From Massilia sp. Root418 (lineage in GTDB: Bacteria > Pseudomonadota > Gammaproteobacteria > Burkholderiales > Burkholderiaceae_D): a stretch of DNA of 64,000 bases. The position numbers were made by a program, and so were the translations under genes. Under the pieces are notes generated by a model. It was given only the letters and a program-made list of their open reading frames with translations. It was not told where the DNA came from and did not search any database. The stretch spans positions 1,074,036 through 1,138,035 of the forward strand of contig NZ_LMEC01000001.1 in the NCBI RefSeq assembly GCF_001425265.1, written 5' to 3'. This document shows positions 1 to 7,126 of this stretch, piece by piece. Numbering within the stretch: position 1 is the first letter of the stretch; every line of letters begins with the position of its first letter.

Positions 1-1
1 G

Positions 2-196
2 CTGAAGTTTGCGCCGCACACCGCCGAAGTACTGACGTCCGACAACTGGGACCGCAAGTACAGCCGCGAAACGGCAGCCTTCCCGGTGCCGGCGCTGCGC
101 AAGCAGAAGTACTGGCCGACCGTGGGCCGCGCCGACAACGTCTACGGCGACCGTAACCTGATGTGCGGCTGCGCACCGATCAGCGACTACGAGTAG
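2..196 (+). CDS. gcvP: Glycine dehydrogenase (decarboxylating), C-terminal fragment
   Basis: This is the last 64 codons of a gene that begins before the window. The fragment contains the motif [17 protein letters not shown] followed by a Cys-rich end ([11 protein letters not shown]) and a TAG stop. This matches the extreme C-terminus of the P-protein of the glycine cleavage system, the PLP enzyme that decarboxylates glycine and transfers the aminomethyl group to the H-protein lipoamide. Only the tail is visible, so the catalytic lysine cannot be checked. A REP-like dyad follows 13 bases after the stop. Confidence 0.93.
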   Translation: MKFAPHTAEVLTSDNWDRKYSRETAAFPVPALRKQKYWPTVGRADNVYGDRNLMCGCAPISDYE

Positions 197-208
197 TACG
201 CAGTACGG

Positions 209-296
209 CCGGCGGGTTACGGCGCCACGCGCCTAACCCGCCCTACGGGCGCTGTGTAGGGCGGGTTAGGCGCCGCAAGGCGCCGTAACCCGCCGG
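209..296. repeat. REP/BIME-like double dyad, copy 1
   Basis: Two arms (209-246 and 256-296) are near-perfect inverted copies of each other. Each arm is itself an imperfect palindrome of the form GGCGGGTTA...TAACCCGCC. The whole element sits in the gap between two convergent genes, ending four bases before the stop codon of the minus-strand gene. Related elements are at 32473-32559 and 38810-38913. The structure fits bacterial REP/BIME repeats, which are dispersed extragenic palindromes. It could also fold as a transcription-blocking hairpin for both flanking genes. Confidence 0.8.
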
Positions 297-299
297 TCT

Positions 300-2000
300 T
301 TACCACCCCAGGTCCAGCTCGATATTCCCGTCCTCATTGAGCTGCACGCCGCGGCAGCCCGGCTGCGGACCGGCCGGCAGCACCATCTGCCCGGCCATCT
401 GGCTGAACAGTTCCGTGGCCGCCACGCCGAAACCGGCCACCACTTCCTGCTGCACCGCGCTCAAGCTGGCTGCATTGCCTTCCCACTCGTTGCTCAACTT
501 GTTCATATTGAGCAAGTGCCCCAGCGCGTCCGACACCATATACATGCCCACCACGCCCGAATCCGTGGCCGCCGGCGAGCGCTTGGGCGTCGCCACCACC
601 CGGATAGCGCCATGGTCGTCTGCCACGAACTGCAGCCGCATGGCCCAATGCATGGTGCTGCGCGCCCAGCCTTTACCCAGGTTCACCTTGCGGTTGAACA
701 GCGCCATCTTCTGGCTGGCACGGTCCCACTCATAGCGCATCAGCGAGCTGTACAGGTCTATGGTCAGGCGCGGCACGCCCATGCCGTCCGGCTGGCTGGA
801 CACCGTCACGCTGAACTGCAAGTCCTGTTCCGACTCGCGCACATGCGACAGGCGGTTGCCCTCGCGCCAGTGCAGCAGCACGTGGTCGCGGTAACCCCAG
901 CCGCTGGCGTTCGGCACGAACACGGCGCGCGCGCCGTTGTCCATGGTGGCCGAGACGCCGGATTTCTCGTTGAACGACTCTTCGCGGTTCAGCCCGCCGT
1001 CCGGCGCCACGCGCAGGTTGCGGTAGTCGGGCAGCTGGGTCAGGCGCTGCTGGATGGGATCGATCAGCAGCGGCTTCAGGAAGCGCTTGAAGAACACCTC
1101 GCGCGACAGCACGGCGCGCGCCGCGCAGCCGGGCGCGTAACCGGGCCGCACCGCCGCCAGCCCGGGGCCGCCGGCCGCGCCGCGCCCGTCCGAACTGGCT
1201 TTGCGGCCCAGCATGTGGAGCAGGTTCAAGGTGCCGGCCGCCGCCACGCTCACGCTGCCGGGCTGCAGCTTGCTCAGCGCATCGTCACCCGGCATGGCGC
1301 GCACGGCCGCGTAACCCAGCACGAAGGGCGTGCCCGCTTCAGCCAGCCCTTTCAGCCAGGCACCGATGAAGTTGACGAAATTGCCAGCCAGCGCCGCGTC
1401 GCCGGTGCCCAGCTGGGTGCGGGCCGGATCGGCGTGCAGCAGGTCGCTATGGTCGAAGTCCAGCGCCAGCGCGTGCAGGCGGTAGCGCGTTTCGTCAAAC
1501 CGCATCAGCGCGCGCGCGCAATCCGGGCTGGCGTCCCGCATCGCGCCGGTCAGCGCCACCGGCTCCAGCTGCAGCTTGACGTTGAACGCGAGTTTCCATC
1601 CAGCAACGGATTGCTTGCGCACATTGTTGCGCTGGCCCGGCGCATCGTAAAAACTGATGTTGCCACTGGTGAACAGCAGTTCCAGGCTGGCACTGCGTGG
1701 CGTGTGGGCGTCCAGGGTCAGGTGGGGCGCGGCCAGGCGGACGCGATCCGCGTCCGGACCGCCGACCATCATGCCGGCTTCTTCCAGGTTACCCACCAGA
1801 ACTTCGGACGGCAGCTTGCCGGCTTTTTGCAGGCCTGCCAGTTGGGCGCGCAGCGTTTCCGGCGCCAGCGCCCAGACCAGATCGTAGCCGCCCAGCGCAG
1901 CCGGCGCGTGCAGCGCCGAGCCGTGCGGCGGCAAACTCATGGTGCGCATGCCGCCTGCTTCGACCGCGTTGCTAAAGGTAAACATGGATACATTTGACAT
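300..2000 (-). CDS. Uncharacterised protein, possible TULIP/P47-like fold
   Basis: A 566-residue protein without signal peptide or membrane segment. I do not recognise it with certainty. The motif GGYDLVWALAPETLRAQL near residue 38 and the beta-rich middle (WKLAFNVKLQL, followed by alternating hydrophobic strands) recall the TULIP-domain P47/OrfX-like family. Members of that family start with a similar G-WD-V-A/Y motif and have an early W-x3-V-x-L strand. These proteins are predicted lipid-binding tubular folds, and some are toxin-cluster accessories. The start at 2000 is preceded by CAAGAAAG as a plausible ribosome site. The gene is divergent from the STAND regulator at 2150, with 149 bases shared between them, so both could use a common control region. 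Function is unknown. Confidence 0.6.
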   Translation of the reverse strand: MSNVSMFTFSNAVEAGGMRTMSLPPHGSALHAPAALGGYDLVWALAPETLRAQLAGLQKAGKLPSEVLVGNLEEAGMMVGGPDADRVRLAAPHLTLDAHTPRSASLELLFTSGNISFYDAPGQRNNVRKQSVAGWKLAFNVKLQLEPVALTGAMRDASPDCARALMRFDETRYRLHALALDFDHSDLLHADPARTQLGTGDAALAGNFVNFIGAWLKGLAEAGTPFVLGYAAVRAMPGDDALSKLQPGSVSVAAAGTLNLLHMLGRKASSDGRGAAGGPGLAAVRPGYAPGCAARAVLSREVFFKRFLKPLLIDPIQQRLTQLPDYRNLRVAPDGGLNREESFNEKSGVSATMDNGARAVFVPNASGWGYRDHVLLHWREGNRLSHVRESEQDLQFSVTVSSQPDGMGVPRLTIDLYSSLMRYEWDRASQKMALFNRKVNLGKGWARSTMHWAMRLQFVADDHGAIRVVATPKRSPAATDSGVVGMYMVSDALGHLLNMNKLSNEWEGNAASLSAVQQEVVAGFGVAATELFSQMAGQMVLPAGPQPGCRGVQLNEDGNIELDLGW

Positions 2001-2149
2001 CTTATATTCTTTCTTGAGGAAATGCTAATATCTAGCCTAATGGCATGAATCTACTGTAATGTTGATTACCTTCCGGCGCCTTCCTGAAATCTTCCGGTAG
2101 CGCAAGGCTTTGATTTTTATCAAGATTTAATTTGATCATAGGCAGCAGA

Positions 2150-5100
2150 ATGAGCGACAGGGGCTTTCGTTTCGGCGAATGGCAAATCAATCCAGATAGC
2201 AATACGTTGCATAATGGAAACGAAAGTAGTCAGCTGGAACCACGTGCAATGGATGTTTTGCGCTATTTGTGCCGACACGCCGGTGCCGTTATCCCGGCAG
2301 AAGAGCTGCTGCAAGCCTGTTGGGGCAACATCGAACTGGGCGACAATCCGGTGCACAAAGCCATCACCCAGCTGCGCCGCGCGCTTGGCGATTCGAGCAC
2401 GGAACCGCGTTTTATCGAAACCATCCGCAAGCGCGGCTACCGCGCCATCGCCGCAGTGACCGCCAACGTGGCGGCCGATGAAGGCGGCTGGCTGCAGGGG
2501 TCGCCCTTCCGCGGCCTGGAAGCGTTCCAGGAAAACCACGCCGCCGTGTTTTTCGGCCGCATGCAGGCCATTGCCCAGCTGCGCGACGTGGTGCGCAAGC
2601 AGACCACCGCCGGCTGTGCCATGGCCCTGGTGCTGGGACCGTCCGGCTCCGGCAAGACCTCGCTGGTGCGGGCCGGCCTGCTGCCGCAGCTGATGAAAAC
2701 CCTGAGCAGCGTGGCCGAACCGGTGGCGCTGGAATGCACCCTGTACATGGATTGCGCGGACCTGGCCGAAGGCGGCCTGTTCCAGGCGCTGGCCGCCGTG
2801 CTGCTGGATACCGAGCTGGACGGCAAGCTGGTGTTCAGCGGTGAAAATGCCGAAGCCCTGGCCAAGCGCCTGGAAGGCGCCCACAGCGAAGCCGTGGTGG
2901 AGCGCTTGCGGGTGGGCAGCCGCCGTCCGCGCGTGGGCCTGTTCGTGGACCGCCTGGAAGCGATATTCCGCGCGCCCGGCATGAACGACGAGATCCGCGC
3001 TCGCTTTATCGCCCTGCTGGAACAGCTGGCGCGCTCCAGCGGCGTGCTGGTGATGCTGGCCTGCCGCAACGACTTCTATCCCGACGTGATCGCCCTGCCC
3101 GCGCTGATGGCGCTCAAGGCGCGCGGCGGCCACTTCGACCTGAGTCCGCCGGAAGGCGCGGACATCGCCCAGATCGTGCGCCAGCCCGCGCGCGCAGCCC
3201 AGTTGCGTTTCGAGCAAGACCCGGTCAGCGGCGCCAGCCTGGACGACGTGCTGTGCGACGCTGCGCGCGGCAGCCCGGACACCTTGCCGCTGCTGCAATA
3301 CTGCCTGAACGAACTGTACCGCCAGCGCAGCGAAGACGGCACCTTGCGTTTCGCTGTTTTCGAGCAGCTGGGCGGCATCGACGGCGCCATCGCCGCGCGC
3401 GCCGAACAAGTGGTGGAGGCGCTGGAACCGTCGCAGCGCGCTGCGCTGCCGCACGTGCTGTCGCTGCTGGTGGACTTATCGGAAGAGCAAGGCGCTGTCA
3501 CGGCGCGGCGCGCCGCCTGGTCCTCGCTGCACGGCGCCGAAGCGCAGGCGCTGGTGCGCGCGCTGGTGGAAGCGCGCCTGTTTGTCAGCGAACTGGCCAG
3601 CGACGTGGCCAGTTTCGGCGTCACCCACGAAGCCCTGCTGCGGCGCTGGCCGCGCGTGGCCGAATGGATCGAGCAGCACCGTAATGCGCTGCAGGTGCGC
3701 ACCCGCATCGGCTACGACGCCGAGCGCTGGGCCGCGGCCGGCCGCCCACGCGACCTGCTGCTGCCGCGCGGCAGCCAGGTCAACCAGGCGCGCGCGCTGC
3801 TGGACCTGGATGGCTTCACCCTGGCGCCGCTGGAACAGGAATACGTGCGCATGTCGGTGCAGCGTGTCAAGCTGGCCGAGCGCATCAAGGTGGCCATGAC
3901 GGCTGGCGTCACCATGCTGGCGGTGCTGGCCGTGATCCTCGGCCTGGCCGCGCGCAACGCCGAGCGGGACGCCGAACAGCAACGCACCGAGGCCGAGGGC
4001 CTGATGAGCTACATGCTGGGCGAATTCGTGGAAAAGCTGCGCCCGCTGGGCCGGCTCGACCTGCTCGACGGCATCAGCGGCAGGGCGCTGGCCTATCTGT
4101 CGTCGGCGCAGAGCACGGACGTCAGCCCGACCACCCTGTCGCAGCGCGCCAAGGCGCTGCACGTGATCGCCGAAGTGAATATCGCGCGCTCCAATTTCGC
4201 CAAGGCCACCGAGGCGCTGCAGGCCGCCCACACCATCCTGCTGCAGCTCGAACACACGAATAGCGACCGCAAGGTGCTGTACAAGACGCTGGGCGCGAAC
4301 GCCTTCTACCAGGGCCAGATCCACATCCTGAGAGGCGAACTGGAGCTGGCCAAGCAGCAATTCACCGAGTACCGCGTGCACAGCGACAGCCTGGCGGCGG
4401 CCGATCCCGACGACAGCGACGGCTGGATGGAGCAGTCCTACGCCAACAGCAATCTCGGCGCGGTGGCGCTGTCGGGCGGACGCTACGCGGCGGCGGCCGA
4501 CGCCTTCGCGGCCTCGGTGCAGCTCAAGCAGCGCGCCCTTAGCGCGCGGCCGGGCAACACCAAGCTGTCGGCCGACCTGTCCAACACGCTGTCGTGGCTG
4601 GCCGAGGCCAAGGCCAAGCAGGGCTTGCTGGGCGAGGCCATGGCCCTGTACCAGCGCGAGGAAGAACTGCTGCGCCCCCTGCACGCGGCCGCCCCCAACG
4701 ACGCGCTGTGGACTTACCGCCTGGCCAACGCGCTGACCTACCAGGGCGAGCTGAAACTGGCGCTGGGCAGCCCGGCCGAAGCGCGCGGCAATCTGCTGAA
4801 GGCGGAAAGCCTGCTGTTCGAAGTCGTCAAGCAGGACCCCAGCAACCGGCAGTGGCAAACCGGCCTGTACACGGTGCAGTCGAAGCTGTTCGACCTGGAC
4901 AGCGAACTGGGCAAACCGGCCGAGGCCCTGCCCCGGCAACAGGCGCTGCTGGACAAGCTGGCCGGCTTGCGCAGCGCCGACGGCAAACCGGCGCCCGCCA
5001 GCCTGCAGCAGCTGATCGCCGCGGCGCAGCAATCGCTGGCCACCACCCAGCTCAAGCTGGGCCACTGGGACGATGCGCGGCGCCAGCTGGCCGACAGCAC

Positions 5101-5437
5101 GGCCGTGCTGGAGAGGCTGTACGCCACCAGCAAGAGCGCCGCGCTGGCTGCGCCCCGGCTGGCCAGCGGGCTGCTGATCCAGGCACAGCTCGAACGCGCC
5201 ACCGGCAATGCTGAGGCCGCGCAACGCGCTTGCGTACAGGCCCAGCAGGTGCTGGCCGGCCGCGCCGAGCAGAGTGACGACTTTGCGCTGCTGGCCCCGC
5301 ACGTGCGGGCCCATCTGTGCACCGGCGACCAGGCCCGCGTGGCCATGCAGCAGAGCCGGCTGGAACGCATGGCCTACAAGGAGACGTCTTACGTGCAGGC
5401 GCTGGGCGCCGCTGCGGCGCGCCCCGGCCGCCCGTGA
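2150..5437 (+). CDS. Membrane-anchored winged-helix / STAND ATPase / TPR regulator
   Basis: A 1095-residue one-component regulator. Residues about 5-95 are an OmpR/CadC-type winged helix (starting FRFGEW, ending ETIRKRGYRAI). Residues about 120-560 are a novel-STAND NTPase beginning SPFRGLEAF, with Walker A GPSGSGKTS near 163 and a Walker-B-like VGLFVDRLEAIF near 260. One hydrophobic helix lies near 578-600 (AGVTMLAVLAVILGLAA). The rest, about 665-1095, is helical TPR-like repeat. By family knowledge such proteins sense a signal through the TPR part and switch DNA binding through the ATPase. It ends 131 bases before the double-glycine peptide gene, and the triple repeat at 5471 is a natural target. 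The ATG at 2150 is preferred over an in-frame TTG at 2132. Confidence 0.85.
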   Translation: MSDRGFRFGEWQINPDSNTLHNGNESSQLEPRAMDVLRYLCRHAGAVIPAEELLQACWGNIELGDNPVHKAITQLRRALGDSSTEPRFIETIRKRGYRAIAAVTANVAADEGGWLQGSPFRGLEAFQENHAAVFFGRMQAIAQLRDVVRKQTTAGCAMALVLGPSGSGKTSLVRAGLLPQLMKTLSSVAEPVALECTLYMDCADLAEGGLFQALAAVLLDTELDGKLVFSGENAEALAKRLEGAHSEAVVERLRVGSRRPRVGLFVDRLEAIFRAPGMNDEIRARFIALLEQLARSSGVLVMLACRNDFYPDVIALPALMALKARGGHFDLSPPEGADIAQIVRQPARAAQLRFEQDPVSGASLDDVLCDAARGSPDTLPLLQYCLNELYRQRSEDGTLRFAVFEQLGGIDGAIAARAEQVVEALEPSQRAALPHVLSLLVDLSEEQGAVTARRAAWSSLHGAEAQALVRALVEARLFVSELASDVASFGVTHEALLRRWPRVAEWIEQHRNALQVRTRIGYDAERWAAAGRPRDLLLPRGSQVNQARALLDLDGFTLAPLEQEYVRMSVQRVKLAERIKVAMTAGVTMLAVLAVILGLAARNAERDAEQQRTEAEGLMSYMLGEFVEKLRPLGRLDLLDGISGRALAYLSSAQSTDVSPTTLSQRAKALHVIAEVNIARSNFAKATEALQAAHTILLQLEHTNSDRKVLYKTLGANAFYQGQIHILRGELELAKQQFTEYRVHSDSLAAADPDDSDGWMEQSYANSNLGAVALSGGRYAAAADAFAASVQLKQRALSARPGNTKLSADLSNTLSWLAEAKAKQGLLGEAMALYQREEELLRPLHAAAPNDALWTYRLANALTYQGELKLALGSPAEARGNLLKAESLLFEVVKQDPSNRQWQTGLYTVQSKLFDLDSELGKPAEALPRQQALLDKLAGLRSADGKPAPASLQQLIAAAQQSLATTQLKLGHWDDARRQLADSTAVLERLYATSKSAALAAPRLASGLLIQAQLERATGNAEAAQRACVQAQQVLAGRAEQSDDFALLAPHVRAHLCTGDQARVAMQQSRLERMAYKETSYVQALGAAAARPGRP

Positions 5438-5470
5438 CCCGCACCGGCACCCTTACCTGTTTCACTGTAG

Positions 5471-5501
5471 TTGTAGCAAAGTTGTAGCAACGTTGTAGCA
5501 A
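5471..5501. promoter_or_regulatory. Three TTGTAGCAA direct repeats, 11-bp period (candidate operator)
   Basis: Identical 9-mers TTGTAGCAA lie at 5471-5479, 5482-5490 and 5493-5501, an exact 11-bp spacing that places them on one face of the helix. OmpR/PhoB-type winged helices are known to bind tandem direct repeats with an 11-bp period. The gene just upstream encodes such a winged helix. The repeats lie 68-98 bases before the start of the peptide gene, a normal place for an activator site. That the upstream regulator binds here is inference. Confidence 0.65.
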
Positions 5502-5504
5502 AGC

Positions 5505-5524
5505 GGATACGCAGACCCGTATCC
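5505..5524. promoter_or_regulatory. Perfect 7-bp inverted repeat
   Basis: GGATACG (5505-5511) and CGTATCC (5518-5524) flank a 6-base spacer, three bases after the direct-repeat array and 45 bases before the peptide start codon. It may be a second operator half or the stem of a 5' leader hairpin. No clear -10/-35 pair could be fixed around it. Confidence 0.4.
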
Positions 5525-5568
5525 ATTAACCAAGTAGTTCTCATTGAAGTCTATCTAGGAGTTTTATC

Positions 5569-5736
5569 ATGCTGAAAGCTATCTTCGCCAACCTGACCCA
5601 AACCAACGCTGCTCCGGCCGCACCTGCAATCCGCGTGCTGTCGGCAGGCGAAGTCGCCGCTGTGGCAGGCGGTCCCGAGCTGGGCCACGACGTCAAGCCT
5701 AACGCGCTGATCGTCCCGCCGGCACCGGCCGTCTAA
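5569..5736 (+). CDS. Double-glycine leader peptide (secreted peptide precursor)
   Basis: A 55-residue ORF with a strong ribosome site (AGGAG, 7 bases before ATG). Residues 24-35 read LSAGEVAAVAGG, which fits the double-glycine leader pattern LSxxELxxVxGG that C39 peptidases cut after GG. The predicted mature part is the 20 residues PELGHDVKPNALIVPPAPAV, with five prolines, no cysteine and little charge. It is therefore unlike typical class II bacteriocins and has no residues for lanthionine or disulfide bonds. The leader is longer than usual, with an Ala/Pro-rich N-terminal extension. The membrane fusion protein and C39 ABC exporter follow in the same direction, which strongly supports export. 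The activity (antimicrobial, signal or other) is unknown. Confidence 0.85.
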   Translation: MLKAIFANLTQTNAAPAAPAIRVLSAGEVAAVAGGPELGHDVKPNALIVPPAPAV

Positions 5737-5825
5737 GCACGCCTCCGGGCACACGCCACTGAAGCAAGCCGGACCGGCCGCGAGCCGGTCCGGCGTTTAC
5801 CCGTTTCCGATATGACATTCCCCGC

Positions 5826-7112
5826 ATGAACGCCCTGTTCCGCGAACAGGCCATCCAGCACAAATCGCACCGATTACATGGCGCCGTCATCCTGGCCCGC
5901 ACCTGGAGCTATCCCGCGCTGACGCTGTTTTTCTGCGCGCTGATCGCCGCCATCGTCGCGTTCGCCCTCCACTTCGGCTTTACCCGCAAGGAGACCGTCA
6001 GCGGCATGCTGGTGCCCGAACGCGGCAGCGTGCGCCTGGCCACGCCGCAGGCCGGCGTGATCAACCGCCTGTACGTGCGCGAAGGCCAGACCGTGCGCAC
6101 GGGCGACCCGCTCTACCTGCTCTCCAGCGAGCGCACCAGCGCCAGCGGCGCCACCCAGGCCGCCGTCAACCAGTCGCTGCAGGCCCGCATCGCCCATCTG
6201 CAACATGAACTCGAACAGCAGGGCCGCCAGCGCGGCAACAAGGACGCGGAGCTGGCGCAGCGCCTGGCGAACCTGCAGGCCAGCTTGCGCCAGATCGACG
6301 GCGAACTGGCGCTGCGCCGCCAAAAAGTCCAGATCATGCGCGAAGTAAGCCGCAACGTCGCCGACCTGGCGCGCAGCGGCGCCGTCTCGCGCAACGCCGC
6401 CAGCGACAAGGCGGCCGAGCTGGTGGAGCAGGAAGCGCGCATTGCCGCGCTGGAGGTCACCCGTCTGGCCACCCAGCGCGACCTCGGCGCGCTGGCCGCC
6501 AGCCGGGCCGACCTGCCGCTGCAAAGCGGGCGCGAGGCGTCGCAGCTGCAGCGCGACATCGAGGCGCTGAAGCAGGCCGCCAGCGAAAGCGAAGCGCGGC
6601 GCGAACTCCTGGTACGCGCCGAACAGCCCGGCCGCGTGGCCGCCATCGTGCTGGACGAAGGCCAGGCTGTGGCAGCCGACCAGCGCGTCGCGAGCCTGCT
6701 GCCGCAGGACAGCGTGCTGGAAGCCGAACTGTACGTGCCCACCCGCGCGGCCGGCTTCGTCCGCCCCGGCACCGAAGTGCTGCTGCGCTACGACGCCTTC
6801 CCCTACCAGAAATTTGGGCAGTTCAAGGGCAGCGTGCGGGAAATCTCGCAAGCGACGGCACCGTTCGGCGAACTGCAGCGCGCCGGCGGCTATGCGCCCT
6901 CGGCCTCGGGCTCCTCGGGCGCGCCCGCGCTGGCCGCCGCCGAACCCGTGTACCGCATCCGCGTCCGGCTCGACGCGCAACACATCGCCGCAGCCGGCCA
7001 GCAGCGCGCCCTGATGCCCGGCATGCAGCTGGGCGCCACCCTGGTGCTGGAGCAGCGCACCCTGGCCGAATGGGCGCTGGAACCGCTGCTGGGCATACGC
7101 GGCCGGTTATAA
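5826..7112 (+). CDS. HlyD-family membrane fusion protein of peptide exporter
   Basis: A 428-residue periplasmic adaptor. It has a short cytoplasmic N-terminus, one membrane helix near residues 30-52, then a split biotinyl-lipoyl region (GMLVPERGSVRLATPQAGVI). A long alpha-helical hairpin follows (about 105-270, rich in Gln, Arg and Leu heptads), then the second lipoyl half and a beta-barrel domain ending near LVLEQRTL. This layout is typical of adaptors of type I and double-glycine peptide exporters, which join the ABC protein to an outer-membrane TolC-like channel. No outer-membrane channel gene is in the window, so a housekeeping one is presumably used. The C39 ABC gene starts 14 bases downstream, which implies co-translation. 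No clear Shine-Dalgarno precedes the ATG at 5826. Confidence 0.92.
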   Translation: MNALFREQAIQHKSHRLHGAVILARTWSYPALTLFFCALIAAIVAFALHFGFTRKETVSGMLVPERGSVRLATPQAGVINRLYVREGQTVRTGDPLYLLSSERTSASGATQAAVNQSLQARIAHLQHELEQQGRQRGNKDAELAQRLANLQASLRQIDGELALRRQKVQIMREVSRNVADLARSGAVSRNAASDKAAELVEQEARIAALEVTRLATQRDLGALAASRADLPLQSGREASQLQRDIEALKQAASESEARRELLVRAEQPGRVAAIVLDEGQAVAADQRVASLLPQDSVLEAELYVPTRAAGFVRPGTEVLLRYDAFPYQKFGQFKGSVREISQATAPFGELQRAGGYAPSASGSSGAPALAAAEPVYRIRVRLDAQHIAAAGQQRALMPGMQLGATLVLEQRTLAEWALEPLLGIRGRL

Positions 7113-7126
7113 GAGAAAGTTAGCTG

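Noticed and set aside
300..2000. Toxin-cluster interpretation of the P47-like protein
   Set aside because: No toxin, OrfX-type or other cluster genes are adjacent; only a weak family resemblance supports it.
5471..5501. Triple TTGTAGCAA array as a CRISPR-like repeat
   Set aside because: The units are 9 bases with 2-base gaps, far too short for a CRISPR array, and no cas genes are present.
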